Below, in pieces: positions 1-10,765 of a stretch of 64,000 bases of DNA. The stretch's first letter is position 1. Every line of letters starts with the position of its first letter. Position numbers and translations under genes: made by a program. Source of the DNA: Methylophaga sp. (GTDB taxonomy: Bacteria > Pseudomonadota > Gammaproteobacteria > Nitrosococcales > Methylophagaceae); NCBI GenBank assembly GCA_011053005.1, contig DRHW01000007.1, positions 34,723-98,722 of the forward strand, written 5' to 3'. The notes under the pieces are model-generated. The model worked only from the letters and a program-made list of their open reading frames with translations, made no database searches and had not been told where the DNA came from.

Positions 1-1
1 T

Positions 2-292
2 TATCTCGTTTTACCATTTTTTGGCCCACGTAACTTCCGCGACTCATTTGGTTTAGTGGGTGATATGTATACTGATCCTGTTAATCATCTTGATGATGCG
101 GGTGCGCGCAACGGCTTAATAGCGCTACGTGTTATTGATGCTCGCGCAAACAATTTAAACATTAAAAATGTGCTTGATGAAGCCTCTATCGATGAATATA
201 GCTATGTGCGAAATGCCTATCTTCAACATCGTGAAAACCTTGTTTACGATGGTAAACCACCGGAAGATGATTTTGATCTTTTTGCCGACTAG
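2..292 (+). CDS. mlaA: MlaA (VacJ) lipoprotein, C-terminal part
   Basis: Only the C-terminal 96 residues are in the window; the reading frame is open from base 2. MlaA is the outer-membrane component of the Mla pathway, which removes misplaced phospholipids from the outer leaflet and passes them to periplasmic MlaC. The visible part starts within the conserved LPFFGPRNFRDSFGLVGD stretch that marks this family and continues through the region ending in YDGKPPEDDFDLFAD. The rest of the gene, including the lipoprotein signal, lies left of the window. A strong hairpin terminator follows 45 bases after the stop. I am fairly sure of the family from the motif. Confidence 0.85.
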   Translation, partial: YLVLPFFGPRNFRDSFGLVGDMYTDPVNHLDDAGARNGLIALRVIDARANNLNIKNVLDEASIDEYSYVRNAYLQHRENLVYDGKPPEDDFDLFAD

Positions 293-311
293 GCCATCTC
301 TGATGAGGACA

Positions 312-331
312 ATATGTTGCTAGCAACATAT
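312..331. repeat. 20-bp perfect palindrome
   Basis: The half site ATATGTTGCT is followed immediately by its exact reverse complement, centred on CTAG. It lies between the mlaA stop and the mlaA terminator. It has no loop, so it looks more like a protein-binding dyad than a hairpin. Function unknown. Confidence 0.4.
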
Positions 332-337
332 AATACT

Positions 338-366
338 AAGCCGAGCACTAGCTCGGCTTTTTTAAT
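338..366 (+). terminator. Rho-independent terminator after mlaA
   Basis: A nine-base-pair stem (AAGCCGAGC with GCTCGGCTT) has a four-base loop ACTA and runs into a T tract. It ends the mlaA transcript and separates it from the lpt operon. Confidence 0.85.
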
Positions 367-391
367 TACGCTACTTGGCTATTAACTATTT

Positions 392-1372
392 ATGATTACT
401 GCTCTTTTTATTCTCGCCATTATTGTTGGTTTCGCCATTCTAATATGGGGTGCTGATCGCTTTGTTGATGGCGCCGCAAGTATTGCAACCAATTTTGGTA
501 TTTCACCTTTAATTGTCGGCTTAACCATTGTGGGTTTTGGTACGTCAGCTCCTGAAATGCTGGTATCAGCCTTAGCCTCATTTGATGGTGCGCCTGCAAT
601 GGGAATAGGTAATGCCATTGGCTCAAATATTACCAATATAGGTTTAGTATTAGGCATCACAATTTTAGTTACACCACTGACCGTCAATTCAGCCAGTGTA
701 AAACGTGACTTTCCAATACTGGCATTCGTTATGGCTGTCGCGTTATATCTCGTTTGGGATTTAGAACTTAGCCACGTAGACGGCATTATTTTATTTTCAG
801 GCTTCATTTTTCTATTGTTCTCTATGGCATATTTTGCAATAAAGAGTACAGATAAAGATCCTCTTGCCGAGGAATTTGAACAAGAATTTACCGAACACAA
901 AATGTCGACACCAAAAGCACTATTGAGTTTTATCATTGGCTTAATCGCATTATTAGTCGGTTCAAAAGCATTAGTATGGGGAGCGACGGGTATTGCTCAC
1001 TTATTAGGTGTCAGTGATCTTATTATTGGTCTGACTATCGTGGCAATTGGTACCAGCCTGCCAGAGTTAGCGGCATCAATCATTTCCGCACTCAAAAATG
1101 AACATGACATTGCTGTCGGTAACGTCTTAGGCTCTAATATGTTTAATTTATTAGCCGTATTAGCAATGCCTGGATTAATTGCACCATCGGCACTCGATCC
1201 TATGATTTTATTACGTGATTTCCCGGTGATGATTGCCTTTACTATTGCCTTATTCCTGTTTGCTTATTTTGGCAAAAATGGTCGTATCGGTCGCGTTGCA
1301 GGTAGCTTAATGTTAGTCGGCTATATCGGCTACAACGCCCTGCTTGCCGTTCAAAGTAGCCAAGGCATTTAA
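392..1372 (+). CDS. yrbG: CaxA/YrbG-type calcium/sodium antiporter
   Basis: This 326-residue inner-membrane protein belongs to the calcium/cation antiporter superfamily. The two inverted alpha repeats are visible: one around residues 20-60 with GLTIVGFGTSAPE and one around 200-240 with GLTIVAIGTSLPE. The acidic residue at the end of each repeat forms the ion site in the family. Around ten membrane segments are apparent, with a charged central loop near residues 150-175. It is the first gene of the kdsD-kdsC-lptCAB cluster, the same place as yrbG in E. coli. The physiological role of YrbG in these operons is not settled. Confidence 0.88.
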   Translation: MITALFILAIIVGFAILIWGADRFVDGAASIATNFGISPLIVGLTIVGFGTSAPEMLVSALASFDGAPAMGIGNAIGSNITNIGLVLGITILVTPLTVNSASVKRDFPILAFVMAVALYLVWDLELSHVDGIILFSGFIFLLFSMAYFAIKSTDKDPLAEEFEQEFTEHKMSTPKALLSFIIGLIALLVGSKALVWGATGIAHLLGVSDLIIGLTIVAIGTSLPELAASIISALKNEHDIAVGNVLGSNMFNLLAVLAMPGLIAPSALDPMILLRDFPVMIAFTIALFLFAYFGKNGRIGRVAGSLMLVGYIGYNALLAVQSSQGI

Positions 1373-1379
1373 CAAGATT

Positions 1380-2369
1380 ATGACAACAATCATGCAAACT
1401 GAATCTGAGAAACTAAAAACACTCGGGCTTGCCGTCATTAATACCGAAATGGAAGCGATTGCTGACTTACGTAGTCGGATTGATGATGCCTTTGTGCAAG
1501 CTTGCCAATATTTACTGCAATGCAAAGGCCGTATTGTTGTTATTGGCATGGGCAAATCAGGTCATATTGGTGGCAAAATTGCAGCAACCCTTGCCAGCAC
1601 CGGCAGCCCTGCATTTTTTGTTCATCCAGGTGAAGCAAGTCATGGCGACTTAGGCATGATTACAGATACTGATGTCGTCATTGCATTATCTAATTCAGGT
1701 GAAACCAGCGAAATATTAACTATTTTGCCATTGATTAAACGACTCGGCGTACCACTAATCGCTTTAACCGGTAAACCTAGCTCGACCTTAGCAAGCTGTG
1801 CCGACAGTCATATTGATGTCAGTGTGACTAAAGAAGCCTGTCCTCTTGGCTTGGCTCCGACATCGAGCACTACGGCGGCACTTGTTATGGGCGATGCTTT
1901 AGCAATTTCATTACTCGAAGCCAAAGGATTTACTGCTGAAGATTTTGCCTTATCGCATCCGGGCGGTAATCTGGGTCGTCGATTACTATTACGTGTTAGT
2001 GACATTATGCATACAGGTGAAACCATACCCAAGGTTGCAAATACAGCGCTGATCAGCGATGCCTTAGTTGAAATGACCAATAAAGGTCTAGGTATGACAG
2101 CGGTGACCGATAGTGATGGCCGTGTTGTAGGGATTTTTACCGATGGTGATTTACGTCGTGTCATTGCCCAGCGTGTTGATGTTCACACCACCAAACTGGC
2201 TGAATTTATGACGACTCACTGCAAAACAGGTCGTTCTGATATGCTAGCAGCTGAAATATTGTCGCTAATGCAACGTCATAAAATTAACGCTTTACTCATT
2301 ACAGATAGCGATCAACAGCTTATTGGTGCCATCAATATGCATGATCTGCTACGCGCTGGTGTCGTTTAA
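1380..2369 (+). CDS. kdsD: D-arabinose 5-phosphate isomerase KdsD
   Basis: It converts ribulose 5-phosphate to arabinose 5-phosphate, the first committed step to Kdo, in the cytoplasm. An N-terminal SIS sugar-isomerase domain (about residues 30-175) carries MGKSGHIGGKIAATLASTG and SNSGETSEI, and two CBS domains fill the C-terminal half. I chose the ATG at 1380, seven bases after yrbG; another ATG at 1392 is in frame and equally possible. From 1380 the protein is 329 residues, close to the usual length of about 328. The order yrbG-kdsD-kdsC-lptC-lptA-lptB supports the name. Confidence 0.93.
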   Translation: MTTIMQTESEKLKTLGLAVINTEMEAIADLRSRIDDAFVQACQYLLQCKGRIVVIGMGKSGHIGGKIAATLASTGSPAFFVHPGEASHGDLGMITDTDVVIALSNSGETSEILTILPLIKRLGVPLIALTGKPSSTLASCADSHIDVSVTKEACPLGLAPTSSTTAALVMGDALAISLLEAKGFTAEDFALSHPGGNLGRRLLLRVSDIMHTGETIPKVANTALISDALVEMTNKGLGMTAVTDSDGRVVGIFTDGDLRRVIAQRVDVHTTKLAEFMTTHCKTGRSDMLAAEILSLMQRHKINALLITDSDQQLIGAINMHDLLRAGVV

Positions 2370-2434
2370 ATGATCAATTATGTTCATAACATCGACAACA
2401 TATCCCTATCCATCTGAATAGATTAAGGACTAAT

Positions 2435-2956
2435 ATGCAAGATATTCTGACTCGCACTAAAGATATTAAACTGGTTATTTTTGATGTTGATGGTGTACTC
2501 ACCGATGGCAGTATCATTATTGGTGATGATGGTGAAGAATATAAAGCATTCCACTCGCGTGATGGTCATGGCATGAGACTTTTACAATATACCGGTGTTG
2601 ATATCGCTATCATTACAGGTCGTACTTCAAAAGTGGTCGAACATCGTATGAGCAGTTTGGGTATCAATCATGTTTATCAAGGGCAAAAAGTTAAGTTGCC
2701 TGCCTTTGAAGATCTGATTAAACGTTTAAAACTTAAGCCTGAACAATGTGCTTATGTCGGCGATGATTGGGTTGATTTAGCGATTATGAATCGTGTTGGA
2801 CTCGCGATTGCAGTGCAAGATGCTGATCCACTTGTCAAAAAACATGCACATTGGATAACACCATCTAACGGTGGCAAAGGTGCTGCTCGCGAAGTATGTG
2901 AACTTATTATGGAAGGACAGGGTACCCTGCAAGATCAAATTGAACGCCACTTCTAA
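2435..2956 (+). CDS. kdsC: Kdo-8-phosphate phosphatase KdsC
   Basis: This 173-residue HAD-superfamily phosphatase releases phosphate from Kdo 8-phosphate to give Kdo for lipid A-core synthesis. The nucleophile motif DVDGVLTDG is at residues 17-25, ITGR lies in motif II, and GDDWVDLAIM gives the late acidic motif. It is the small cap-less type that works as a tetramer. A good Shine-Dalgarno (taaggact) precedes the ATG. Its end overlaps the proposed TTG start of lptC. Confidence 0.93.
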   Translation: MQDILTRTKDIKLVIFDVDGVLTDGSIIIGDDGEEYKAFHSRDGHGMRLLQYTGVDIAIITGRTSKVVEHRMSSLGINHVYQGQKVKLPAFEDLIKRLKLKPEQCAYVGDDWVDLAIMNRVGLAIAVQDADPLVKKHAHWITPSNGGKGAAREVCELIMEGQGTLQDQIERHF

Positions 2957-3515
2957 TCTTTCTTTTATTACAAGACTCATCTTGTCTTTATTGGCAATCG
3001 TCTCCCTTTGGCTATTTTTCGATAATGATGACAAATCCAATACTGATCAATCGAATGGCGTAGCGCGGACAAGTGATTATGCGATGACAAACTTCACCAT
3101 GACCGTGATGGATAAACTTGGCAAACCTTCACGCCTTATTACTGGCGAAACAATGTCACATTATCCTGCCAACGATAGCACTGAGATCATTAAACCTGCC
3201 GCTCAAATTATCGAACAAGGTAAAGATACCTGGCTAATGACTGCTGACAAGGCCTATACCGAAGGAAAAGGTGACGATATTTTACTTACCGGCAATGTTA
3301 TCATCACCCAAAAAGACAATAATAATATTGAGTTAAGCACTGAAAAGCTCAATTTAGATACCGTACGCGATAATGCTTACACCGATCTCGCTGTTAGTAT
3401 GAAATCTCCTCACGGCACGACAAATTCGGTTGGACTTCATGCCAGCCTCCAAGAAAAAACTATTAACCTGCACTCCAGAGTGAGAGGACATTACGATGCG
3501 CCACCTACAAACTAA
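2940..3515 (+). CDS. lptC: LPS export protein LptC
   Basis: LptC is the single-span inner-membrane protein that takes LPS from LptBFG and hands it to LptA. The sequence has one N-terminal membrane helix (roughly residues 10-28 from this start) followed by a periplasmic beta-jellyroll domain. No ATG lies near the helix. A TTG at 2940 gives 191 residues, the exact length of E. coli LptC, and overlaps kdsC by 17 bases. Upstream in-frame codons would add an implausible stretch read out of the kdsC coding frame. The end overlaps lptA by 20 bases, so the genes are probably translationally coupled. The start assignment is inference. Confidence 0.85.
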   Translation: MNATSNLSFITRLILSLLAIVSLWLFFDNDDKSNTDQSNGVARTSDYAMTNFTMTVMDKLGKPSRLITGETMSHYPANDSTEIIKPAAQIIEQGKDTWLMTADKAYTEGKGDDILLTGNVIITQKDNNNIELSTEKLNLDTVRDNAYTDLAVSMKSPHGTTNSVGLHASLQEKTINLHSRVRGHYDAPPTN

Positions 3516-4299
3516 ACTGCTCATTACACTACTTGCTTGTTTACCATCATTAACGTGGGCGCTAGACAGTGATCGTGAACAACCTATTGATATAGAAGCA
3601 GATCATGCGGAACTCGATGATGCCAGCGGTATTACTCAATACAAAGGTAGAGCCATTTTAACCCAAGGTACATTACGTATTGAGGGCGACATCATCACCT
3701 TTTATTACGATGATAAAAAGCAGCTCTCTAAGGCCGTTGCCCAAGGTAATTTAGCCACCTACAAACAAGTTCAAAAGCCAGGTGAAGCGCCCGTTCGTGC
3801 CCGTGCTTTACAAATGGAATATCACGCTAAAGCACAAAAAATATACTTACTAGGACAAGGTCATGTATGGCAAAACGGTGATGAATTTAGTGGCAATAAA
3901 ATCGAATATGATATAAACAAAAATGTCGTTAATGCTAACTCTGCTCCAGTCGAAGTTGCTGGGGAAAAACAACAAAGTGGCCGTGTGCACATCATTATTC
4001 AGCCGCCAAGTAGTAAAAAGAAAGCAGCAGCACCTAAGGTAGTACCTAAGACTGAAGCAACGCCGCCGCCAGCTATTCTCGATGAAGATGCGGATAAACA
4101 TCCTACTGCTTTAACGACTACGACACTGAATGTTCGTACAGGTCCTAGTGTTCAATATAATAAGATCGGCAGCTTTATTCCTAATAGCGAAGTCATTATT
4201 CTGACTGAACAAAAAGACTGGTTACAAGTCAGAGGCGAAATTGCCGGTCAAGTAGTAATTGGATGGGTGAATCGCCGTTATATTGAAGTCAAACCATAA
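3496..4299 (+). CDS. lptA: LptA with an extra C-terminal bacterial SH3 domain
   Basis: LptA forms the periplasmic bridge that carries LPS from LptC to LptD. Residues 1-22 are a signal peptide ending in TWA, and residues 28-165 form the LptA beta-jellyroll, with [15 protein letters not shown] and a [10 protein letters not shown] strand. The protein then continues, unlike the usual LptA of about 180 residues, through a Lys/Pro/Ala-rich linker (about 170-200) into a bacterial SH3 domain (about 205-267) marked by [15 protein letters not shown] and a final [10 protein letters not shown]. The reading frame is continuous and no frameshift is visible. The SH3 part may bind peptidoglycan, but that is inference. 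Confidence 0.9.
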   Translation: MRHLQTKLLITLLACLPSLTWALDSDREQPIDIEADHAELDDASGITQYKGRAILTQGTLRIEGDIITFYYDDKKQLSKAVAQGNLATYKQVQKPGEAPVRARALQMEYHAKAQKIYLLGQGHVWQNGDEFSGNKIEYDINKNVVNANSAPVEVAGEKQQSGRVHIIIQPPSSKKKAAAPKVVPKTEATPPPAILDEDADKHPTALTTTTLNVRTGPSVQYNKIGSFIPNSEVIILTEQKDWLQVRGEIAGQVVIGWVNRRYIEVKP

Positions 4300-4312
4300 G
4301 TTTAGGAAGAGC

Positions 4313-5038
4313 ATGAGCACATTATCCGCCCAGCAATTATCCAAACAATTTGGTACTCGCCAAGTCGTTAAAAATATTTCTCTAGAAGTAAAAAGTGGAG
4401 AAATTGTCGGTTTATTAGGACCTAACGGTGCAGGTAAAACGACAAGTTTTTATATGATTGTTGGCTTAATTCCTGTTGATAGCGGCACGATATTCCTTGA
4501 TCAACAAGAGCTGACTCGAGACCCAATCCATCAACGCGCTCAACTCGGTATCGGCTATTTGCCGCAAGAAGCTTCTGTGTTTCGCAAACTATCGGTGGAA
4601 GATAATATCTATGCCATTATCGAAACCCGAAAAGAGCTCAATGACGCCGCTAAAAAAGAATTATTAGAACGTCTTTTATCTGACTTTCACATCGATCATA
4701 TCCGGAAATCTTTAGGTATGGCGTTATCGGGCGGAGAACGACGCAGAGTTGAAATAGCACGAACGCTCGCAATGGAGCCAAAATTCATCCTATTAGATGA
4801 GCCTTTTGCTGGTGTTGATCCCATTTCAGTGCTGGATATTCAAGGCATTATCAAAGCGTTGGCAGAACGCGGCATTGGTATTTTAATTACCGATCATAAT
4901 GTGCGTGAAACGCTTAATGTTTGTGAACGTGCTTATATTTTTAATGAAGGTGAAGTGATCGCCAAAGGTACGCCAGAAGATATCCTCAAAGATAAACGTG
5001 TTTTGAGTGTGTATCTGGGTCGAGATTTTAGACTTTAA
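4313..5038 (+). CDS. lptB: LPS export ABC ATPase LptB
   Basis: LptB is the cytoplasmic ATPase that powers LPS extraction with LptF and LptG. Walker [10 protein letters not shown] is at residues 36-44, the signature LSGGERRR follows, and Walker B with the catalytic Glu is [11 protein letters not shown]. The ATG at 4313 has an AGGAAGA ribosome site at the right distance; an earlier in-frame start at 4283 would overlap lptA and lacks one. The length, 241 residues, is normal. In many gammaproteobacteria rpoN and hpf follow lptB; here the operon ends and the next gene is convergent. Confidence 0.95.
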   Translation: MSTLSAQQLSKQFGTRQVVKNISLEVKSGEIVGLLGPNGAGKTTSFYMIVGLIPVDSGTIFLDQQELTRDPIHQRAQLGIGYLPQEASVFRKLSVEDNIYAIIETRKELNDAAKKELLERLLSDFHIDHIRKSLGMALSGGERRRVEIARTLAMEPKFILLDEPFAGVDPISVLDIQGIIKALAERGIGILITDHNVRETLNVCERAYIFNEGEVIAKGTPEDILKDKRVLSVYLGRDFRL

Positions 5039-5086
5039 ACGACTGGTTTATTTACTCCTTGAGCTACTTTTAGTAACTATATAGAC

Positions 5087-5138
5087 AATAAACCCAATGA
5101 CTGCCTTGTTTAAAAATAAGACAATCACTGGGTTATTT
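5087..5138. terminator. Long imperfect hairpin between convergent genes
   Basis: AATAAACCCAATGA pairs, with G-U and mismatched positions, with TCACTGGGTTATTT across a loop of about 20 bases. It lies between the lptB stop and the stop of the convergent M23 peptidase gene, so it may terminate both. There is no clean T tract, hence the low confidence. Confidence 0.4.
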
Positions 5139-5198
5139 ATTCAAAATAGTTTAACGATGCTTAAACTAAAAGCTATAAAGCGAGTAGGATGAAAATAA

Positions 5199-6041
5199 TT
5201 ATTTTTCATCACCCGTTACCGCATCTCTTTCAGGAAAGAATAATCGAGGTTCAACCCTTGTATCATTCAAACTAACGCCGAGATGTAAATGTGGCCCGGT
5301 CACTCTGCCCGTCATGCCTACTGTACCAATGATTTCGCCTTGTTTGATAATTTGCCCTGCTTTAACGTCGATTGTATTCATATGGCAAAACATGGTCACT
5401 AAACCCTGACCATGATCAATAAACACAGTATTACCATTAAAGAAATAGTCGCCAGTATTACGAACAACACCATTTGCTGGCGCATGAATTTCAGTGCCTG
5501 TTGGTGCGGCAATATCCATTCCACTATGCGGATTACGCGGCTGACCATTAAACACGCGACGGCGACCAAATAAACCACTGACGCGACCTTCAATTGGCCA
5601 TACAAAATTAAGCGCAACATCACCTTCAGTCCAATGTTCTAATGCGCCATTAATCGCTGCCTTTTCACCGTTGATACGTTTCATATCATAGTTATTTGGG
5701 TTTACTTTGCCATCATCCTTAATTTCAATATATTGCGTTGGGTAAGCTTTATCTGCGATAACAAAACTGATCTTTGACGTTTTTCCTGCTGACTTGACAG
5801 TCAGTGTTTGTGAACCTATTTTGGCAGACAAAGGAACGCCGACCACGGCAAGCCATTGTTCATCTTGTTTTAAAACCATCACTTGTCGTTTGTTATATTG
5901 CACAAAAGGTTTGGCAGCAGCTCCGTCAGCAACGGGTACAATCACCACACCGCCAGGCACCGCAGATTGTTGCGGTAAGGTCATCGCCGAAATTGACATC
6001 GTCATTAACATACTGAATGCTAAGCAAATAAATTTAATCAT
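5199..6041 (-). CDS. Periplasmic M23-family peptidase
   Basis: This 280-residue exported zinc metallopeptidase probably cuts peptidoglycan cross-links. A signal peptide occupies residues 1-19, an N-terminal beta-rich region follows to about 140, and the LytM/M23 domain spans about 150-270. The zinc ligands are visible as H172 and D176 in HSGMD and H253 in HLH, with the catalytic H220. All active-site residues are present, so it should be a true endopeptidase rather than an EnvC-like activator. No LysM domain is seen. The start overlaps the xseA stop by eight bases, so it is the second gene of an xseA operon. Confidence 0.85.
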   Translation of the reverse strand: MIKFICLAFSMLMTMSISAMTLPQQSAVPGGVVIVPVADGAAAKPFVQYNKRQVMVLKQDEQWLAVVGVPLSAKIGSQTLTVKSAGKTSKISFVIADKAYPTQYIEIKDDGKVNPNNYDMKRINGEKAAINGALEHWTEGDVALNFVWPIEGRVSGLFGRRRVFNGQPRNPHSGMDIAAPTGTEIHAPANGVVRNTGDYFFNGNTVFIDHGQGLVTMFCHMNTIDVKAGQIIKQGEIIGTVGMTGRVTGPHLHLGVSLNDTRVEPRLFFPERDAVTGDEK

Positions 6042-7542
6042 TTTTTACCTCTTTAATTTCACACACTAACTGCCCCTTTCCTAAGCGGACATTTATATTC
6101 TGATTAGCTTTGACATCATCAGCTCGATGTAACACCCGTCCAGAGTCCACTAATGTAGTAATACTATAACCTCGCTCCAAGGTTTTCAAAGGGCTGACTG
6201 CGGCAAGCGTCGACATTTGTTGGCTTAAATTTGCTTTATATTGAGTAAAACGTTGCTGCATTGTCATTGCGAGCTGTTGCTGCAACTGCTTTAGTATCGT
6301 TTGCTGATAATGAATCACCGGCAATGGTACTTTTAACTGCAAGCGCTGTTTTAAATCTTTGTGTTGAGCTTGTTCCGCTTTTAATTTTTGCTCGATACTC
6401 TGCTGCAATCGGCCTGCTAAAGTCGCAACTTTATAATGTTGTACTGCGATTTTTTGTTGTGGATGCTTTAGTCTGATTGACCAATAATCCAATCGCTGAC
6501 GCTTACTATTAAGAATGTGCAAACAATTACGTTTTAGTTGCTGCTGTAACTGTTTCAGTTTTTGCATTTGCTGATTAATCGTAACGTGCGGCTGTGGCAA
6601 ACGTTGTTGCAAATAATTGAGATGTCGGCGTTCGTTTTGTATGCGATGCGCCATTAACAAGTGCAATCGTCGACTATGACTTTGGATTTTTGCTAACCAC
6701 GCAACAGCATCTGGCACGGCAATTTCAGCAGCGGCAGAAGGTGTTGGCGCTCTCACATCAGCCACAAAATCGGCAATAGTGAAATCAACTTCATGGCCAA
6801 CAGCACTGATCACAGGTATCGCACACGCAAATATCGCACGCGCTACTTTTTCGTCGTTAAAACTCCACAAATCTTCTAAAGAACCGCCACCACGACTCAC
6901 AATCAATACATCACATTCTTGCCGTGTATTGGCTAAATTAATTGCATTTGCAATCTGTTTAGCTGAATCGCCGCCTTGAACAGCGACCGGATAAAGAATG
7001 ACATGAGCAGCAGGAAAACGACGATTTAACACGGTCAAAATATCGTGCACCGCAGCACCATCCGGTGATGAAATAATGCCAATTTTTTCAGGTAATGATG
7101 GCAACGATTTTTTATGCGCCTGATCAAATAAACCTTCTTCGCCTAGGCGATGTTTTAAGGCTTCATAAGCATGTTGCAATGCCCCACTGCCCGCCTCTTG
7201 CATATGTTCAACGACCAGTTGAAACTCGCCTCGTCCTTCATACAAGGTGACCCTAACACGCAATAACACCTGCATGCCGTTCTTAGGCGTAAATCGGACA
7301 TTACGACTGCGTGTTTTAAACATTGCACACCGCACCTGCGCGGCTTCATCTTTTAAGGTGAAATAAACATGTCCCGAACCCGGCATGGCTAAATTTGAGA
7401 TTTCACCTTCTACCCAGATCAGTTGGAATGAGCCTTCCAAGGCAACACGGGCTTCGCGAACTAGCCGCGAGACCGGATAAATCTCTTTCACAGGACGCGT
7501 TGCTAATGTATTACTGCTATCGGATGAAACAAGTGATGCCAT
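6034..7542 (-). CDS. xseA: Exodeoxyribonuclease VII large subunit XseA
   Basis: The catalytic subunit of exonuclease VII degrades single-stranded DNA to oligonucleotides with the small subunit XseB, which is not in this window. An N-terminal OB-fold (about residues 20-115, with EGEISNLAMPGSGHVYFTLK) is followed by the catalytic domain with IISSPDGAAVHDIL, RGGGSLEDLWSFNDE and VGHEVDFTIADFVAD. The C-terminal part (about 280-450) is a Gln/Leu-rich coiled coil. At 502 residues it is slightly longer than the E. coli protein. It is divergent from guaB, as in several gammaproteobacteria. Confidence 0.95.
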   Translation of the reverse strand: MASLVSSDSSNTLATRPVKEIYPVSRLVREARVALEGSFQLIWVEGEISNLAMPGSGHVYFTLKDEAAQVRCAMFKTRSRNVRFTPKNGMQVLLRVRVTLYEGRGEFQLVVEHMQEAGSGALQHAYEALKHRLGEEGLFDQAHKKSLPSLPEKIGIISSPDGAAVHDILTVLNRRFPAAHVILYPVAVQGGDSAKQIANAINLANTRQECDVLIVSRGGGSLEDLWSFNDEKVARAIFACAIPVISAVGHEVDFTIADFVADVRAPTPSAAAEIAVPDAVAWLAKIQSHSRRLHLLMAHRIQNERRHLNYLQQRLPQPHVTINQQMQKLKQLQQQLKRNCLHILNSKRQRLDYWSIRLKHPQQKIAVQHYKVATLAGRLQQSIEQKLKAEQAQHKDLKQRLQLKVPLPVIHYQQTILKQLQQQLAMTMQQRFTQYKANLSQQMSTLAAVSPLKTLERGYSITTLVDSGRVLHRADDVKANQNINVRLGKGQLVCEIKEVKND

Positions 7543-7557
7543 AAACCCTAAATATCC

Positions 7558-9068
<1,511 letters not shown>

Positions 9069-9086
9069 AGAAAATTTTTATCATTT

Positions 9087-9122
9087 AAAAACCAGAGTTG
9101 TGATCACGCGGCTCTGGTTTTT
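9087..9122 (+). terminator. Terminator hairpin between guaB and guaA
   Basis: AAAACCAGAG pairs with CTCTGGTTTT over a 14-base loop and runs into a T tract. It would reduce read-through from guaB into guaA, so guaA may be partly uncoupled or need its own promoter. Confidence 0.75.
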
Positions 9123-9154
9123 GTCCTTAATAAACCGTATTTTCAGAGAATCTT

Positions 9155-10732
9155 ATGAGCCACAATATCCATGACCACCGAATTCTTATTCTTGATTTTG
9201 GATCACAATATACGCAGCTAATTGCTCGTCGTATCCGCGAGGCGGGGGTTTATTGTGAATTAAGAAATCCTGAAATTACCGAAGTAGAAATTAAAGAGTT
9301 TAATCCGAAAGGGATTATTCTTTCTGGCGGTCCAGATTCTACAATTGGCGATGAAGCACCTGCTGCACCACCATTTGTATTTGAACTTAATATTCCCGTT
9401 CTCGGCATTTGCTACGGTATGCAAACGATGGCGATGCAGTTGGGTGGTCAAGTTGAATCATCACAACATCGAGAATTTGGTTATGCACAAGTTCGTGCTC
9501 GCGGCCACTCTGCTTTATTTCGTGACATTGAAGACCATGTCACCGAAGAAGGTTATGGACTACTCGACGTTTGGATGAGTCACGGGGATAAAGTAACCGC
9601 CTTACCAAAAGGTTTTAATGTTATTGCCAGCACTGATAGCGCACCTTTTGCAGGCATGGCAGATGAGACTCGCAAGTTTTATGGTGTTCAGTTCCACCCA
9701 GAAGTCACGCATACACTGCAAGGTCAACGTATGGTTGAACGCTTCTTAACTGAAATTTGCGGCTGCGATACCTTATGGACATCAGCTCATATTATCGAAG
9801 ATAGTATAAAAACCATTCGTGAACAAGTCGGCACTGATCATGTATTACTGGGTTTATCCGGTGGTGTTGATTCTTCTGTAGTCGCAGCCCTTTTACACAA
9901 AGCGATTGGCGAACAACTGACTTGCGTGTTTGTTGATAACGGCCTGCTTCGCCAAGATGAAGGCGATCAAGTAATGGCCATGTTTGCCAAAAACATGGGT
10001 ATAAAAGTGATTCGTGTTGATGCTGAAAAGCGCTTTCTCGACGCACTGGCCGGTGAAAATGAGCCAGAAGCAAAACGTAAAATTATCGGCCGTGTATTTG
10101 TTGAAGTATTTGAAGAAGAATCAAATAAAATCGACAATGTGAAATGGTTAGCTCAAGGCACCATTTACCCAGATGTAATCGAATCTGCCGCCGCTAAAAC
10201 CGGTAAAGCACATGTTATCAAATCACACCATAATGTCGGTGGCTTGCCAAAACATATGACATTGAAATTACTAGAACCTTTACGTGAATTATTCAAAGAT
10301 GAAGTACGTAAATTGGGTGTTGAACTCGGTCTTCCTAAAGATATGGTTTATCGCCACCCTTTCCCTGGTCCGGGTTTAGGTGTACGCATCTTAGGTGAAG
10401 TCAAAAAAGAATATGCTGAACTGTTGCGTAAAGCTGACAAAATATTCATTGACGAACTGTATAAGCACGATTTATACGATAAAACCAGTCAAGCCTTTGT
10501 GGTGTTTTTACCGGTTAAATCGGTCGGTGTAATGGGCGATGGCCGTCGTTATGATTATGTTGTGTCGTTACGTGCAGTAGAAACTATCGACTTTATGACC
10601 GCACGTTGGGCACACCTACCTTATGAATTTCTGGGACTAGTCTCTAATCGTATTATTAACGAAGTCGAAGGTATTTCACGCGTGACCTATGATATTTCTG
10701 GCAAACCACCTGCAACGATTGAGTGGGAATAA
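9155..10732 (+). CDS. guaA: GMP synthase (glutamine-hydrolysing) GuaA
   Basis: It aminates XMP to GMP using glutamine and ATP. The class I glutamine amidotransferase domain (about residues 8-200) shows the nucleophile cysteine in GICYGMQTM and the His/Glu pair in FHPEV. The ATP-pyrophosphatase domain begins with the PP-loop [16 protein letters not shown], and the dimerisation domain ends with PPATIEWE, the canonical C-terminus. At 525 residues it is full length. It lies 86 bases after guaB with a hairpin between them. Confidence 0.97.
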   Translation: MSHNIHDHRILILDFGSQYTQLIARRIREAGVYCELRNPEITEVEIKEFNPKGIILSGGPDSTIGDEAPAAPPFVFELNIPVLGICYGMQTMAMQLGGQVESSQHREFGYAQVRARGHSALFRDIEDHVTEEGYGLLDVWMSHGDKVTALPKGFNVIASTDSAPFAGMADETRKFYGVQFHPEVTHTLQGQRMVERFLTEICGCDTLWTSAHIIEDSIKTIREQVGTDHVLLGLSGGVDSSVVAALLHKAIGEQLTCVFVDNGLLRQDEGDQVMAMFAKNMGIKVIRVDAEKRFLDALAGENEPEAKRKIIGRVFVEVFEEESNKIDNVKWLAQGTIYPDVIESAAAKTGKAHVIKSHHNVGGLPKHMTLKLLEPLRELFKDEVRKLGVELGLPKDMVYRHPFPGPGLGVRILGEVKKEYAELLRKADKIFIDELYKHDLYDKTSQAFVVFLPVKSVGVMGDGRRYDYVVSLRAVETIDFMTARWAHLPYEFLGLVSNRIINEVEGISRVTYDISGKPPATIEWE

Positions 10733-10765
10733 GTCTAACGTTATCGTATAAAAGGACAGGAATTT

